Assembly: GCA_025128135.1 (NCBI GenBank)
Contig: JAHLYW010000046.1
Location: forward strand, 248,001 to 312,000
DNA: 64,000 bases
Source: Synechococcus sp. CS-1325
GTDB taxonomy: Bacteria > Cyanobacteriota > Cyanobacteriia > PCC-6307 > Cyanobiaceae
Direction: 5' to 3'
Every line of letters starts with the position of its first letter. The stretch's first letter is position 1. Below are positions 1 through 6,690 of the stretch, piece after piece. A model generated the notes under the pieces. It saw nothing but the letters and a program-made list of their open reading frames with translations. It was not told the origin of the DNA and ran no database searches. The translations under genes and the position numbers were made by a program.

Positions 1-2
1 CG

Positions 3-383
3 GCCGCAACCGACGAGCCAACCCTAGAAGTTCCCGTAGCTGTAGTTGACGAGCTATTGAGCCATCATTCTCCGCCGATTTTATGGAAAGTGGATGTGGA
101 AGGTTTCGAGCCAGAAGTGCTGCGTGGAGCGACCAGTGCCTTGCGCAACCCTGAGCTCAAGGCTGTGCTCCTTGAGGCTGATACTCCGTCTTTGCAGCGA
201 ACGATGCATGATGCTGGCTTTTCACGCTTCAATTACGACCTCTTTGACCGTTCACTGGAGCCAGCGAGTGCGAATTCCATGCCCCAGGAATCCCACAATC
301 AGCTTTGGATCCGTGACCTTGCATTCGTGCAAGATCGTTGCAGCACGGCCCCAAGAGTCAGGATTGGTAACATTACTCTATGA
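3..383 (+). CDS. FkbM family methyltransferase, C-terminal part (truncated by window start)
   Basis: The frame is open from base 3 with no start inside the window, so the N-terminal part lies upstream. The readable part has the FkbM hallmark ILWKVDVEGFEPEVLRGA (a hydrophobic strand, K-D-V-E-G-E, then VLRGA), followed by the usual LLEAD strand. FkbM proteins are SAM-dependent O-methyltransferases, often acting on sugars of exopolysaccharide or O-antigen. This fits the glycosyltransferase and sugar-phosphate transferase about 1 kb downstream on the same strand. Base composition is near 50% GC (30 of 60 bases in 61-120), clearly below the ~65% of later genes, which suggests recent transfer. A perfect hairpin at 411-436 follows the stop. 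The family call is firm; the substrate is unknown. Confidence 0.8.
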   Translation, partial: AATDEPTLEVPVAVVDELLSHHSPPILWKVDVEGFEPEVLRGATSALRNPELKAVLLEADTPSLQRTMHDAGFSRFNYDLFDRSLEPASANSMPQESHNQLWIRDLAFVQDRCSTAPRVRIGNITL

Positions 384-1366
384 TAGCTTAATGTTTTTTC
401 TCCTCCTGTAGACAAGCCCAGATTTCAGGGCTTGTCAGTACTCTTTTGAATGTTCCCTTCAGACCATGAAGATTGTTTGATTGACGAGAACTACCCCATC
501 AGTCTTATTGCTTGTTACTGAGTTGAGGAGCGGTCAATTAATCCTGTTGGCTATGTTTGCAAAGGCATTGTCAACAGTGCCTTCTAATCAACTATTTGCT
601 CAGCCTGATTAGCGCAGTGTATGCTGTTTAGCTCGATTTCTTTTATATGGATTTCTCTCTTTGGAACTCTCGTTCTGTTTTCATTGCTCCACATCCTTGC
701 CTTGCTCCAACTTCCCTTGCTGTTGCTCCTGACTCCCGAGTAGTATGAAGAGTTGTGCAAAGTCAATTCGGATGCCTTCATCGAAAGTCTGTGCCGATAG
801 CCCTTTCTGGCCATGATTCTCATCGGTGGTGATACTAGTCAACGAAATCTCTTTCTCCTTACCCTTGCTCAGGAAGTCTTAGGCGTCTGAGCGAAGTCTC
901 GTTGAAACTTTTCTGACATTTCTAGTAATTTTTGTTTGCCCTTTGGTTCTTTTCTCAGCCCGGATGCCTCGCTGCTGCAGTCACAGCGCTGAGATGCACT
1001 CAAGCCGAAGCAGCACATTAGCTTTTCTTCGCTCTGCCTGGATTTTGTTTTGAAGTTGGCCTGCCCCCCTCTAGGTTCATGGCACGAGAAGCTTGTACGC
1101 CTTAAAATTACAAGATCAAAAAGTTGCTGGATCCAACTATATCGCTTCAATGGCGCTTAGCTCTGCTGAATTCTGCTGGAGGACCAACGCTCGGTGGAAG
1201 TCTGTTGCGCTGACGAACCGCTTGCTGAGCGTTTGACTCTTGCTGATCAAACCCTGGTAACGCTGCTTTATTCCCGCAGCATTTTTTTATTCTACCGAGA
1301 CTGGTACGCCTGATCCTGTGGCCCTTGGCTAAGCCTCCACCCCCCTCTCTTCTCTAGCCTTCCCCG
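384..1366. other. 983-bp AT-rich gap without a convincing gene
   Basis: Bases 601-660 have 24 of 60 G+C, against about 39 of 60 in typical coding lines of this window. Apart from the hairpin at 411-436, I see no family motif in any frame. Two minus-strand open frames (584-823 and 869-1150) encode basic, low-hydrophobicity peptides with no recognisable pattern. Near the 3' end are a TTGACT hexamer (1233-1238), a poor -10-like GGTAAC 17 nt later (1256-1261), and a short GCTGC/GCAGC stem (1262-1280) followed by seven T (1282-1288). Any of these could belong to the leader of the glycosyltransferase at 1367. Decayed foreign DNA is a plausible reading. Confidence 0.5.
411..436 (+). terminator. Hairpin after the FkbM gene, probable terminator
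   Basis: A perfect 9-bp inverted repeat, GACAAGCCC / GGGCTTGTC, with an 8-nt loop lies 28 nt after the stop of the methyltransferase gene. The T-rich part after the stem is short and interrupted (AGTACTCTTTT), so termination may be imperfect. Confidence 0.6.
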
Positions 1367-2623
1367 ATGCGTCTGCTGATTCTCGGCCTCAACTACGCTC
1401 CTGAGCCCGTCGGCATCGGTCGCTACACCGGCGAACTGGCCAGCTGGCTGGCAGCTCGTGGGCATCAATTGCAGGTGATCACCGCGCCTCCCTACTACCC
1501 TCAGTGGCAACTCCAACCTCCGTTTCGCAACCGCTACGCCGTTGAGCACACCGGAGAATTCGGCCAGGGCAGCCTGTTGATTCGCCGTTGCCCGCTCTGG
1601 GTGCCCCACCTCCCCAGCACCATCAAACGGCTGGTTCATCTCGCTTCCTTCGCTTTCTCATCCGCCTTTCCGTTGTTGGGCCAGCTTCGCCATCCCCCCG
1701 ATAAGCTGCTAGTGATCGCTCCGGCCTTTTGCTGCACCGTTCCGGCCCTGTTGTTCACTGCCTTGGCCCGGTTGCGCGGGCGTCCGGTGCCTGCCGTTCT
1801 GCACATTCAGGATTTTGAACTCGATGCTGCATTCGAGCTCGGATTCTTGGCTGGTGGGCCCGTCCGCACCTGCGCCGAAGCGATCGAGCGGGTTTTTCTG
1901 CAGGGATTCACGGCTGTTTCAACGATTTCGCCGGCGATGTGCGCCCGGCTTGCGCTCAAGGGCGTCGCTTCCCGCAGGATCTGGCTTTTTCCCAACTGGG
2001 TTGATTGCGCGGCGATTGAGCCGCTTGCCTCACCCGCCCAACTGGCCTGGCGCCAAGAACTGGCCATACCCGCTGATGCCGTGGTGGCTCTTTACTCCGG
2101 CAGCATGAACTGCAAGCAGGGTCTGGAGGTGCTTGCCGATACCGCCCTGCAGCTGGCTGATCATCCCCGCTTGCATTGGATTTTCTGTGGTGAAGGTCCC
2201 ACCCGAGCCGCCTTCGAAGCCGCCTGCGGTTCCCTGCCCCGCGTACGTTTTCTGCCGTTGCAGCCTGCTGAGTGCTTCAGCGCCCTGCTCCAGCTCGCCG
2301 ACATCCACCTGCTTCCACAGCAGGCCGGGGCCGCTGATGTGGTGATGCCCTCCAAGTTATTGGCCATGCTGGCCAGTGGTCGGCCCGTGCTGGCCACAGC
2401 CGAACGGCAGACCGGCCTTGCTGCCGTCATCACCGGAGCCAGCCCCTGTGGAATGGTGACCCCTCCTGGAGATGCCAATTCGCTGGCAGTGGCCGCTCGT
2501 GAGCTGGCTGACAACCCTGCCCTGCGTTCTTTGATGGGGGGCGCAGCCCGACAGCGGGCCTTGCGCGACTGGGATCGGGATGCGGTGTTGAGCAAATTCG
2601 AAGATAATTTGATAAATCTCTGA
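1367..2623 (+). CDS. WcaI-like family 4 glycosyltransferase
   Basis: This 418-aa protein opens with MRLLILGLNYAPEPVGIGRY, the pattern of WcaI-type colanic acid glycosyltransferases: a Rossmann strand, then Y-P/A-E-x-x-G-I-G-x-Y. It continues with the APPYYPQW segment and has a C-terminal GT-B half with LYSGSMNCKQGLEVL and a GxADVVMPSKL donor-site region. It should transfer a sugar (fucose in E. coli colanic acid) onto a lipid-linked repeat unit at the inner face of the membrane. A sugar-1-phosphate transferase follows 27 nt later, so the pair probably starts and extends one exopolysaccharide unit. The start is the only ATG near the beginning of the homologous region. Donor and acceptor cannot be read from sequence. 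Confidence 0.8.
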   Translation: MRLLILGLNYAPEPVGIGRYTGELASWLAARGHQLQVITAPPYYPQWQLQPPFRNRYAVEHTGEFGQGSLLIRRCPLWVPHLPSTIKRLVHLASFAFSSAFPLLGQLRHPPDKLLVIAPAFCCTVPALLFTALARLRGRPVPAVLHIQDFELDAAFELGFLAGGPVRTCAEAIERVFLQGFTAVSTISPAMCARLALKGVASRRIWLFPNWVDCAAIEPLASPAQLAWRQELAIPADAVVALYSGSMNCKQGLEVLADTALQLADHPRLHWIFCGEGPTRAAFEAACGSLPRVRFLPLQPAECFSALLQLADIHLLPQQAGAADVVMPSKLLAMLASGRPVLATAERQTGLAAVITGASPCGMVTPPGDANSLAVAARELADNPALRSLMGGAARQRALRDWDRDAVLSKFEDNLINL

Positions 2624-2650
2624 TATTTTCAATCTTGAGCTGAGGTTTTG

Positions 2651-4072
2651 ATGAAGTCCAGTGGGCTGCTGCGTCTGTACAGCAAGGATCTCAACCGCAT
2701 TCAGCGATGGCTGGATCCTCTGGTGATCGGCGAGTCTTTCCTGCTGCTGTCCTGGTGGAACAGTCAGTTCGAGATCCGCCAGGGAGGATTGGATCACCAG
2801 GCTGGAATCCTCATTCTGGTTGTTTCGTTCATCGTTCTCAGCCAGGGAAACATCTATCAGAGCTACCGGCAGCAGAGCCTGTTGCTGTTGCTCCGTCGCC
2901 TGCTGCTGAGCTGGGTGGCGATGATCACCATCCTGTTGCTGATCGCTTTTCTCACCAAAACCAGCGAGAACTTCTCTCGCCTCACGGTCAGCGTCTGGTC
3001 GCTGTTCAGCCTTGGCTGGTTGCTTTTCTGCCATCTGTGGGGTCGCCACCTGTTGCGCAAACACCGTGCCAAAGGTGGTAACAGCCGTAACGTGATCTAC
3101 TGGGGGCCTGCGGCTACAGCCTGCAGCTTCCATGCCCAGTTGCTTGCCCAGCCCCACCTGGGTCTGAGGTTGGTGGCCTGGTTTGAGTCTCCCTCGGCGG
3201 AAACCACCCTTCTCCCGAAAAGCATGCCTGCTTCGATGGGAGGGCTTTCGGAGCTGCGACGCTGGCTGGAATTCAACACGGCTGATCAGATCTACTTCAG
3301 CTATTCGCCCGATCGACGCTCCAGTCACCTTTCGATGGCTGAGGTGATCCGCTTCTTCGGAGATACCTGCCTGCCGGTTTATTACGTGCCCCACTGGGCC
3401 CAGGAAGGCATGCGCTTCAACGTAGAGCGGCTGGGCAGCCAGTTGGTGTTCGGCCTCTGGGTGCCTCCTGAGGCCAACCTCGATCGCCAGGCCAAACGGG
3501 TGATCGATCTGGTTGGCTCGCTGGTGTTGTTGGTGGCTCTCTCCCCTCTGCTGATCCTGATCGCCGTCCTGATTCCGCTCACCAGCCCGGGGCCGATTCT
3601 GTTTTCTCAGGAGCGCTATGGGTTCAAGGGAAAACGGTTTCGCATTCTCAAATTCCGCACCATGACGGTGATGGAGGCTGGCGATCAGGCCGGGCTGGTT
3701 CAAGCCACTCGCCACGACCCGCGCATCACCCCCCTCGGGGCCTATCTGCGCCGTTGGTCTCTTGATGAACTGCCCCAGTTGATCAATGTTCTCAAAGGTG
3801 AAATGAGCCTGGTGGGTCCAAGGCCCCATGCCGTTGATCACAACGAGCTTTACCGCACTCAGATCACCGCCTTCATGCAGCGGCACCAGTTCAAGCCGGG
3901 CATGACCGGGCTGGCCCAGGTGGAGGGTTGGCGCGGCGAAACGGCCACGCTTCAATCGATGGCCAGCCGGATCGAGGCCGACCTCCGCTACCAGCGGGAC
4001 TGGTCGTTGCGTCTGGACGTGAAGATTCTGCTGCGAACTGTGTTCGGCTTGTCGTCCCCCAACGCCTATTAG
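2651..4072 (+). CDS. WcaJ-like polyprenyl-phosphate sugar-1-phosphate transferase (bacterial sugar transferase family)
   Basis: The product (473 aa) is the size of the WcaJ/CpsE family. It has several N-terminal hydrophobic helices (about residues 20-125), a CoA-binding-like Rossmann middle region (YWGPAATACSFHAQLL), and the C-terminal transferase. There a membrane re-entrant helix (about 280-315) is followed by FSQERYGFKGKRFRILKFRTM, RRWSLDELPQLINVLKGEMSLVGPRP and KPGMTGLAQVEGWRG, all diagnostic. It loads a hexose-1-phosphate onto undecaprenyl phosphate and so primes an exopolysaccharide or capsule unit. The ATG at 2651, with TGAGG 5 nt upstream, is preferred over the adjacent in-frame TTG. 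It ends 15 nt from the convergent downstream gene. Confidence 0.9.
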   Translation: MKSSGLLRLYSKDLNRIQRWLDPLVIGESFLLLSWWNSQFEIRQGGLDHQAGILILVVSFIVLSQGNIYQSYRQQSLLLLLRRLLLSWVAMITILLLIAFLTKTSENFSRLTVSVWSLFSLGWLLFCHLWGRHLLRKHRAKGGNSRNVIYWGPAATACSFHAQLLAQPHLGLRLVAWFESPSAETTLLPKSMPASMGGLSELRRWLEFNTADQIYFSYSPDRRSSHLSMAEVIRFFGDTCLPVYYVPHWAQEGMRFNVERLGSQLVFGLWVPPEANLDRQAKRVIDLVGSLVLLVALSPLLILIAVLIPLTSPGPILFSQERYGFKGKRFRILKFRTMTVMEAGDQAGLVQATRHDPRITPLGAYLRRWSLDELPQLINVLKGEMSLVGPRPHAVDHNELYRTQITAFMQRHQFKPGMTGLAQVEGWRGETATLQSMASRIEADLRYQRDWSLRLDVKILLRTVFGLSSPNAY

Positions 4073-4087
4073 CCGAACCTGCCTTTT

Positions 4088-4549
4088 TCAGCCAAACCAG
4101 GCTTTGCCGTCGCTGCGTTTGCGGCTGTGACGGCGAGCCTGCCTGGCGGTGAACTGGCTCACGCTCGGGTTGCCGCCGATTGGATCCACATGGGCCACCT
4201 GCTGCCAGAGGTCGCGGGGCGCCCAGCGGACTGTGTGCTGCACCGAATCCAGCCGCATCACATGGCACCAGTGGCACGCCCCACATTCCGCGCAGAACAG
4301 TTCCTCGATCCACTCGTTGCTCAGCACCAGCACCGGGAAGGCATTGATCACCAGCCGGGCCTTGCCATCCGGCATGCCCCGCTGTTTGAGCTGCTCTGGG
4401 CTAAGCAGGTGCAGGAAGTACTTCTTGCCGTTCCCCACCAGCTTCTGCTCGGGGTGGGCCGGGCAGAGCAGTTCCCGGCGGCGGCTGCGCTGACGTGGCT
4501 TCCGCTCGCTGGCGATGTTCTGCCCGGTTTCGCCATTGCCTGCCTGCAT
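4088..4549 (-). CDS. Conserved cyanobacterial-type protein with Cys-rich cluster, unknown function
   Basis: A 153-aa hydrophilic protein. The conserved-looking part starts at RRELLCPAHPEQKL and runs through KKYFLHLLSPEQLK, VLVLSNEWIEELFC and RDLWQQVAHVDP. It contains C-x2-C-x2-C-x2-C-H (CAECGACHWCH) plus an earlier CPAH, so a zinc or iron-sulfur site is likely. It lies directly downstream of, and on the same strand as, the Rieske oxygenase. An alternative GTG start at 4639 overlaps the oxygenase stop (GTGA) and would give 183 aa with a low-complexity N-terminus; translational coupling is therefore possible. I recognise no named family. The Ile/Leu/Trp-rich core reads like a real protein, not an antisense shadow. 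Confidence 0.65.
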   Translation of the reverse strand: MQAGNGETGQNIASERKPRQRSRRRELLCPAHPEQKLVGNGKKYFLHLLSPEQLKQRGMPDGKARLVINAFPVLVLSNEWIEELFCAECGACHWCHVMRLDSVQHTVRWAPRDLWQQVAHVDPIGGNPSVSQFTARQARRHSRKRSDGKAWFG

Positions 4550-4635
4550 GCTGCGCCGTGTCTCGTGCTTAGGCAATCCTTGCGCAGGTTCTGGCTTTTG
4601 CGGCGCCCTTCGGTCTTTGGTCGATCCCGGATCGC

Positions 4636-5859
4636 TCACCTGCCGCTCAGGGGGTCTTCCCCGCCCAGCACAGCGCCATAGGCCTGCCGGAACCAGCCGA
4701 TCCGTTGTTCCTCGCCGCCGAGCAGAGGCGAAGCGGTGATCTGGCCGGCGATCGGTTGGAGCGTTTCGCAGACCGCATGGTCTTCCCCGGTGAGCCGGCG
4801 CAGGTTGGGGCCCACGAAGAACGGCAACCAAGGTTCCGTGATCCGCCGCAGCAGGCTGTGAAACCAGGATCTGTCTTCGATCGGAAACGGGGCCTGAAAA
4901 AACCAGCTGCGCACGCTGGTGCGATCGTGAGCTTCTGGAACATATTGGGTGATCGATACATACCAGCTCTGCAACACCTGGTAGTGATTGATCAGAAGAT
5001 TCGGAAAGATCTGCAGAATCCGGTAGCCACTCGGGCGATAGCTGCCATCCCGGCAATCCCCGGCCATTGCCGTCAGATTGCCAGGCTTTCCCTTGAAGAA
5101 GAAGGCACTGTGGCGCCCGAAGCGTGGGTAGTGGGCGTGCTCAGGTTTGAGATAGCCGGTTGTGCCGAAATGGGCTGGATCAACGGAGAAAAGCATCCGA
5201 AAGGTGGATGGATGCACCGCGAACAGATGGTATTCCTCCAGTGTGAGCTCATAGAGAAGCTTCCAGTTCGCTTTCACGGAGCTGCAGGCGGTGTGAGGCG
5301 GGTTGTTCACCTGGCAGATCGCCGCCAGGATCGGCCAGGCTTCTGCCAGGTACTCCTGCAGCGATTCAGCCCCACTGGTTGCCGATTGCTCCCGTTCGGT
5401 GGGCTCGGCTGAGCCTGGTGCGGTGGCCGGTTGCTCGGAAAAGCGCCCGAAGATCAAAAACCCGCAGGTGGCGATCTCCACCGGCCGCAACCGCACCCCC
5501 AGCTCCCTGGGTGTACCCCCGAACAGCTTCTTGCACTGAGGAATGCCGACGGCTTCCCCTGCCTGGTTGTAGACCCAATGGTGAAAGTCGCAGCGCACCA
5601 TTCCGCTCCCCTTCGCTTTGGTGCGAATCGGATGGAAACGATGCCGGCAGATGTTCTCGAATCCACGGATCGTCGTGCCGAAACGCTGCACAAAAACGGA
5701 GCTTCCACCAAGGTTGCAACGGATCCAGTCGTTGTCGCTGGGGATGTCGGTGGTGAGTCCGAGCAGGGTCCAGATCGGGCGAAAACAGGCCTGTTCGTTG
5801 GCAAAGGCCTCGGGATCCCGCAGGGAGCGTGCCCAATCGGAACGCTGCCGCTCATCCAT
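4636..5859 (-). CDS. Rieske [2Fe-2S] non-heme iron ring-hydroxylating oxygenase, alpha subunit type
   Basis: The 407-aa protein has a complete Rieske motif: C71-x-H73, 16 residues, C90-x2-H93 (CRHR ... CDFHHW). The C-terminal catalytic domain shows NWKLLYELTLEEYHLFAVHP, where H211-x4-H216 are the expected iron ligands. Such enzymes take electrons from ferredoxin and hydroxylate or demethylate a small organic substrate. No beta subunit or reductase gene is adjacent, so it is probably a homo-oligomer fed by photosynthetic ferredoxin. The following gene overlaps or nearly overlaps it. I see no C-terminal CxxC as in Tic55 or pheophorbide a oxygenase, so those roles are less likely. The substrate is unknown. 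Confidence 0.85.
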   Translation of the reverse strand: MDERQRSDWARSLRDPEAFANEQACFRPIWTLLGLTTDIPSDNDWIRCNLGGSSVFVQRFGTTIRGFENICRHRFHPIRTKAKGSGMVRCDFHHWVYNQAGEAVGIPQCKKLFGGTPRELGVRLRPVEIATCGFLIFGRFSEQPATAPGSAEPTEREQSATSGAESLQEYLAEAWPILAAICQVNNPPHTACSSVKANWKLLYELTLEEYHLFAVHPSTFRMLFSVDPAHFGTTGYLKPEHAHYPRFGRHSAFFFKGKPGNLTAMAGDCRDGSYRPSGYRILQIFPNLLINHYQVLQSWYVSITQYVPEAHDRTSVRSWFFQAPFPIEDRSWFHSLLRRITEPWLPFFVGPNLRRLTGEDHAVCETLQPIAGQITASPLLGGEEQRIGWFRQAYGAVLGGEDPLSGR

Positions 5860-5960
5860 GCTGCAGGCATTGCGCTTGCAAGCACCCTACGGCGGCAAGC
5901 CGGGCTGGCGCCTGCCCTGAACCGGTGCCATTCTCGTCTTTCGGCTCCTGGCCCGTCTGA

Positions 5961-6362
5961 ATGAACCGCTCCGCCGACTGGTTGCATCAGGCCCTCGCCG
6001 ACCTTGAACTGGCAGCGGTCGGTGCCGAAGCCGGCCACCATGAATGGGCCTGCTTTGCTTGCCATCAGGCTGTGGAAAAGGCGCTCAAGGCTTTGCATTT
6101 GCAGCGTGGTCAGCAGATCTGGGGCCATGGCCTCGGCCGGGCCTTCCGTGATCTGCCCGCTCCGGATCAAGAGGCCCTGACCCTGGCCGTTACCGATCTG
6201 GAAGATCGCCTGCGGATTCTTGATGCTCTCTACATCCCCACCCGTTACCCCGATAGCCTTCCTGATGGTGCCCCGACCGACCATTTCGGCCGTTTGCAGA
6301 GCGAGGACGCCTTTCGCCATGCCCGTTCGCTTGTTGACGCAATCCGTGCTGCGCTGGCCTGA
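5961..6362 (+). CDS. HEPN domain protein of a HEPN/MNT pair
   Basis: The 133-aa helical protein starts ADWLHQALADLELA, has the HEPN signature CFACHQAVEKALKALHLQRG and ends with the YIPTRYPD segment typical of the PF05168-type HEPN family. It overlaps the following nucleotidyltransferase frame by 44 nt. In related toxin-antitoxin modules the HEPN protein is an RNase silenced by its MNT partner. I do not find the R-x4-6-H RNase motif here, so an RNase activity is not supported by the sequence. It is divergent from the Rieske gene, with 101 bp between them. The function in this genome is unknown. Confidence 0.8.
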   Translation: MNRSADWLHQALADLELAAVGAEAGHHEWACFACHQAVEKALKALHLQRGQQIWGHGLGRAFRDLPAPDQEALTLAVTDLEDRLRILDALYIPTRYPDSLPDGAPTDHFGRLQSEDAFRHARSLVDAIRAALA

Positions 6363-6687
6363 TGCGGACCTGGTGCTGCGTGAGCTTTCCGATTGGGCCG
6401 AGGACCAGGGTCAGGTTCACCCATCCCTGCAACGGGTGGGTGTCTTCGGCAGCTACGGACGCGGCACCGCCGGTGTGGGCAGTGATCTGGATCTGCTGCT
6501 GATCGATTCCGCCGCTGAGGGAGGCCAGCATGCCAGGTTGCTGCACTGGCCCCTGGAACAACTGCCGCTCAGTTGTGATGCCCTGGTGCTGACCCCCGGC
6601 GAACTGGACATCCTGATGGCCTCTGATCACCGGATGGCCCAGGAACTCCAGCGCGATGCCCGCTGGATCTGGCAGCGCCAGGCGTAG
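6319..6687 (+). CDS. Minimal nucleotidyltransferase (MNT) domain protein
   Basis: A 122-aa protein with the DNA polymerase beta-like motif GVFGSYGRGTAGVGSDLDLL (G-S ... D-x-D), which binds metal and nucleotide. Members of this family AMPylate or otherwise modify their HEPN partner. The chosen ATG at 6319 puts the start inside the 3' end of the HEPN gene, so the two are translated as a pair. A GTG at 6346 is an alternative. The gene ends 3 nt before the convergent end of polA. Whether the pair is a toxin-antitoxin module or a domestic modifier is open. Confidence 0.8.
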   Translation: MPVRLLTQSVLRWPDADLVLRELSDWAEDQGQVHPSLQRVGVFGSYGRGTAGVGSDLDLLLIDSAAEGGQHARLLHWPLEQLPLSCDALVLTPGELDILMASDHRMAQELQRDARWIWQRQA

Positions 6688-6690
6688 CCC

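Noticed and set aside
584..1150. Two minus-strand open frames (584-823 and 869-1150) in the AT-rich gap
   Set aside because: Short, basic, no hydrophobic core pattern, no family motif and no ribosome binding site that stands out; treated as chance frames or decayed DNA.
1262..1288. GCTGC/GCAGC stem followed by seven T as a terminator
   Set aside because: The stem is only 5 bp with a 9-nt loop and no gene ends just before it; mentioned only within the gap entry.
2357..3955. Long minus-strand frame opposite the WcaI and WcaJ-like genes
   Set aside because: Gln/His/Arg-rich antisense composition and no motif, while the plus strand carries complete transferase motifs.
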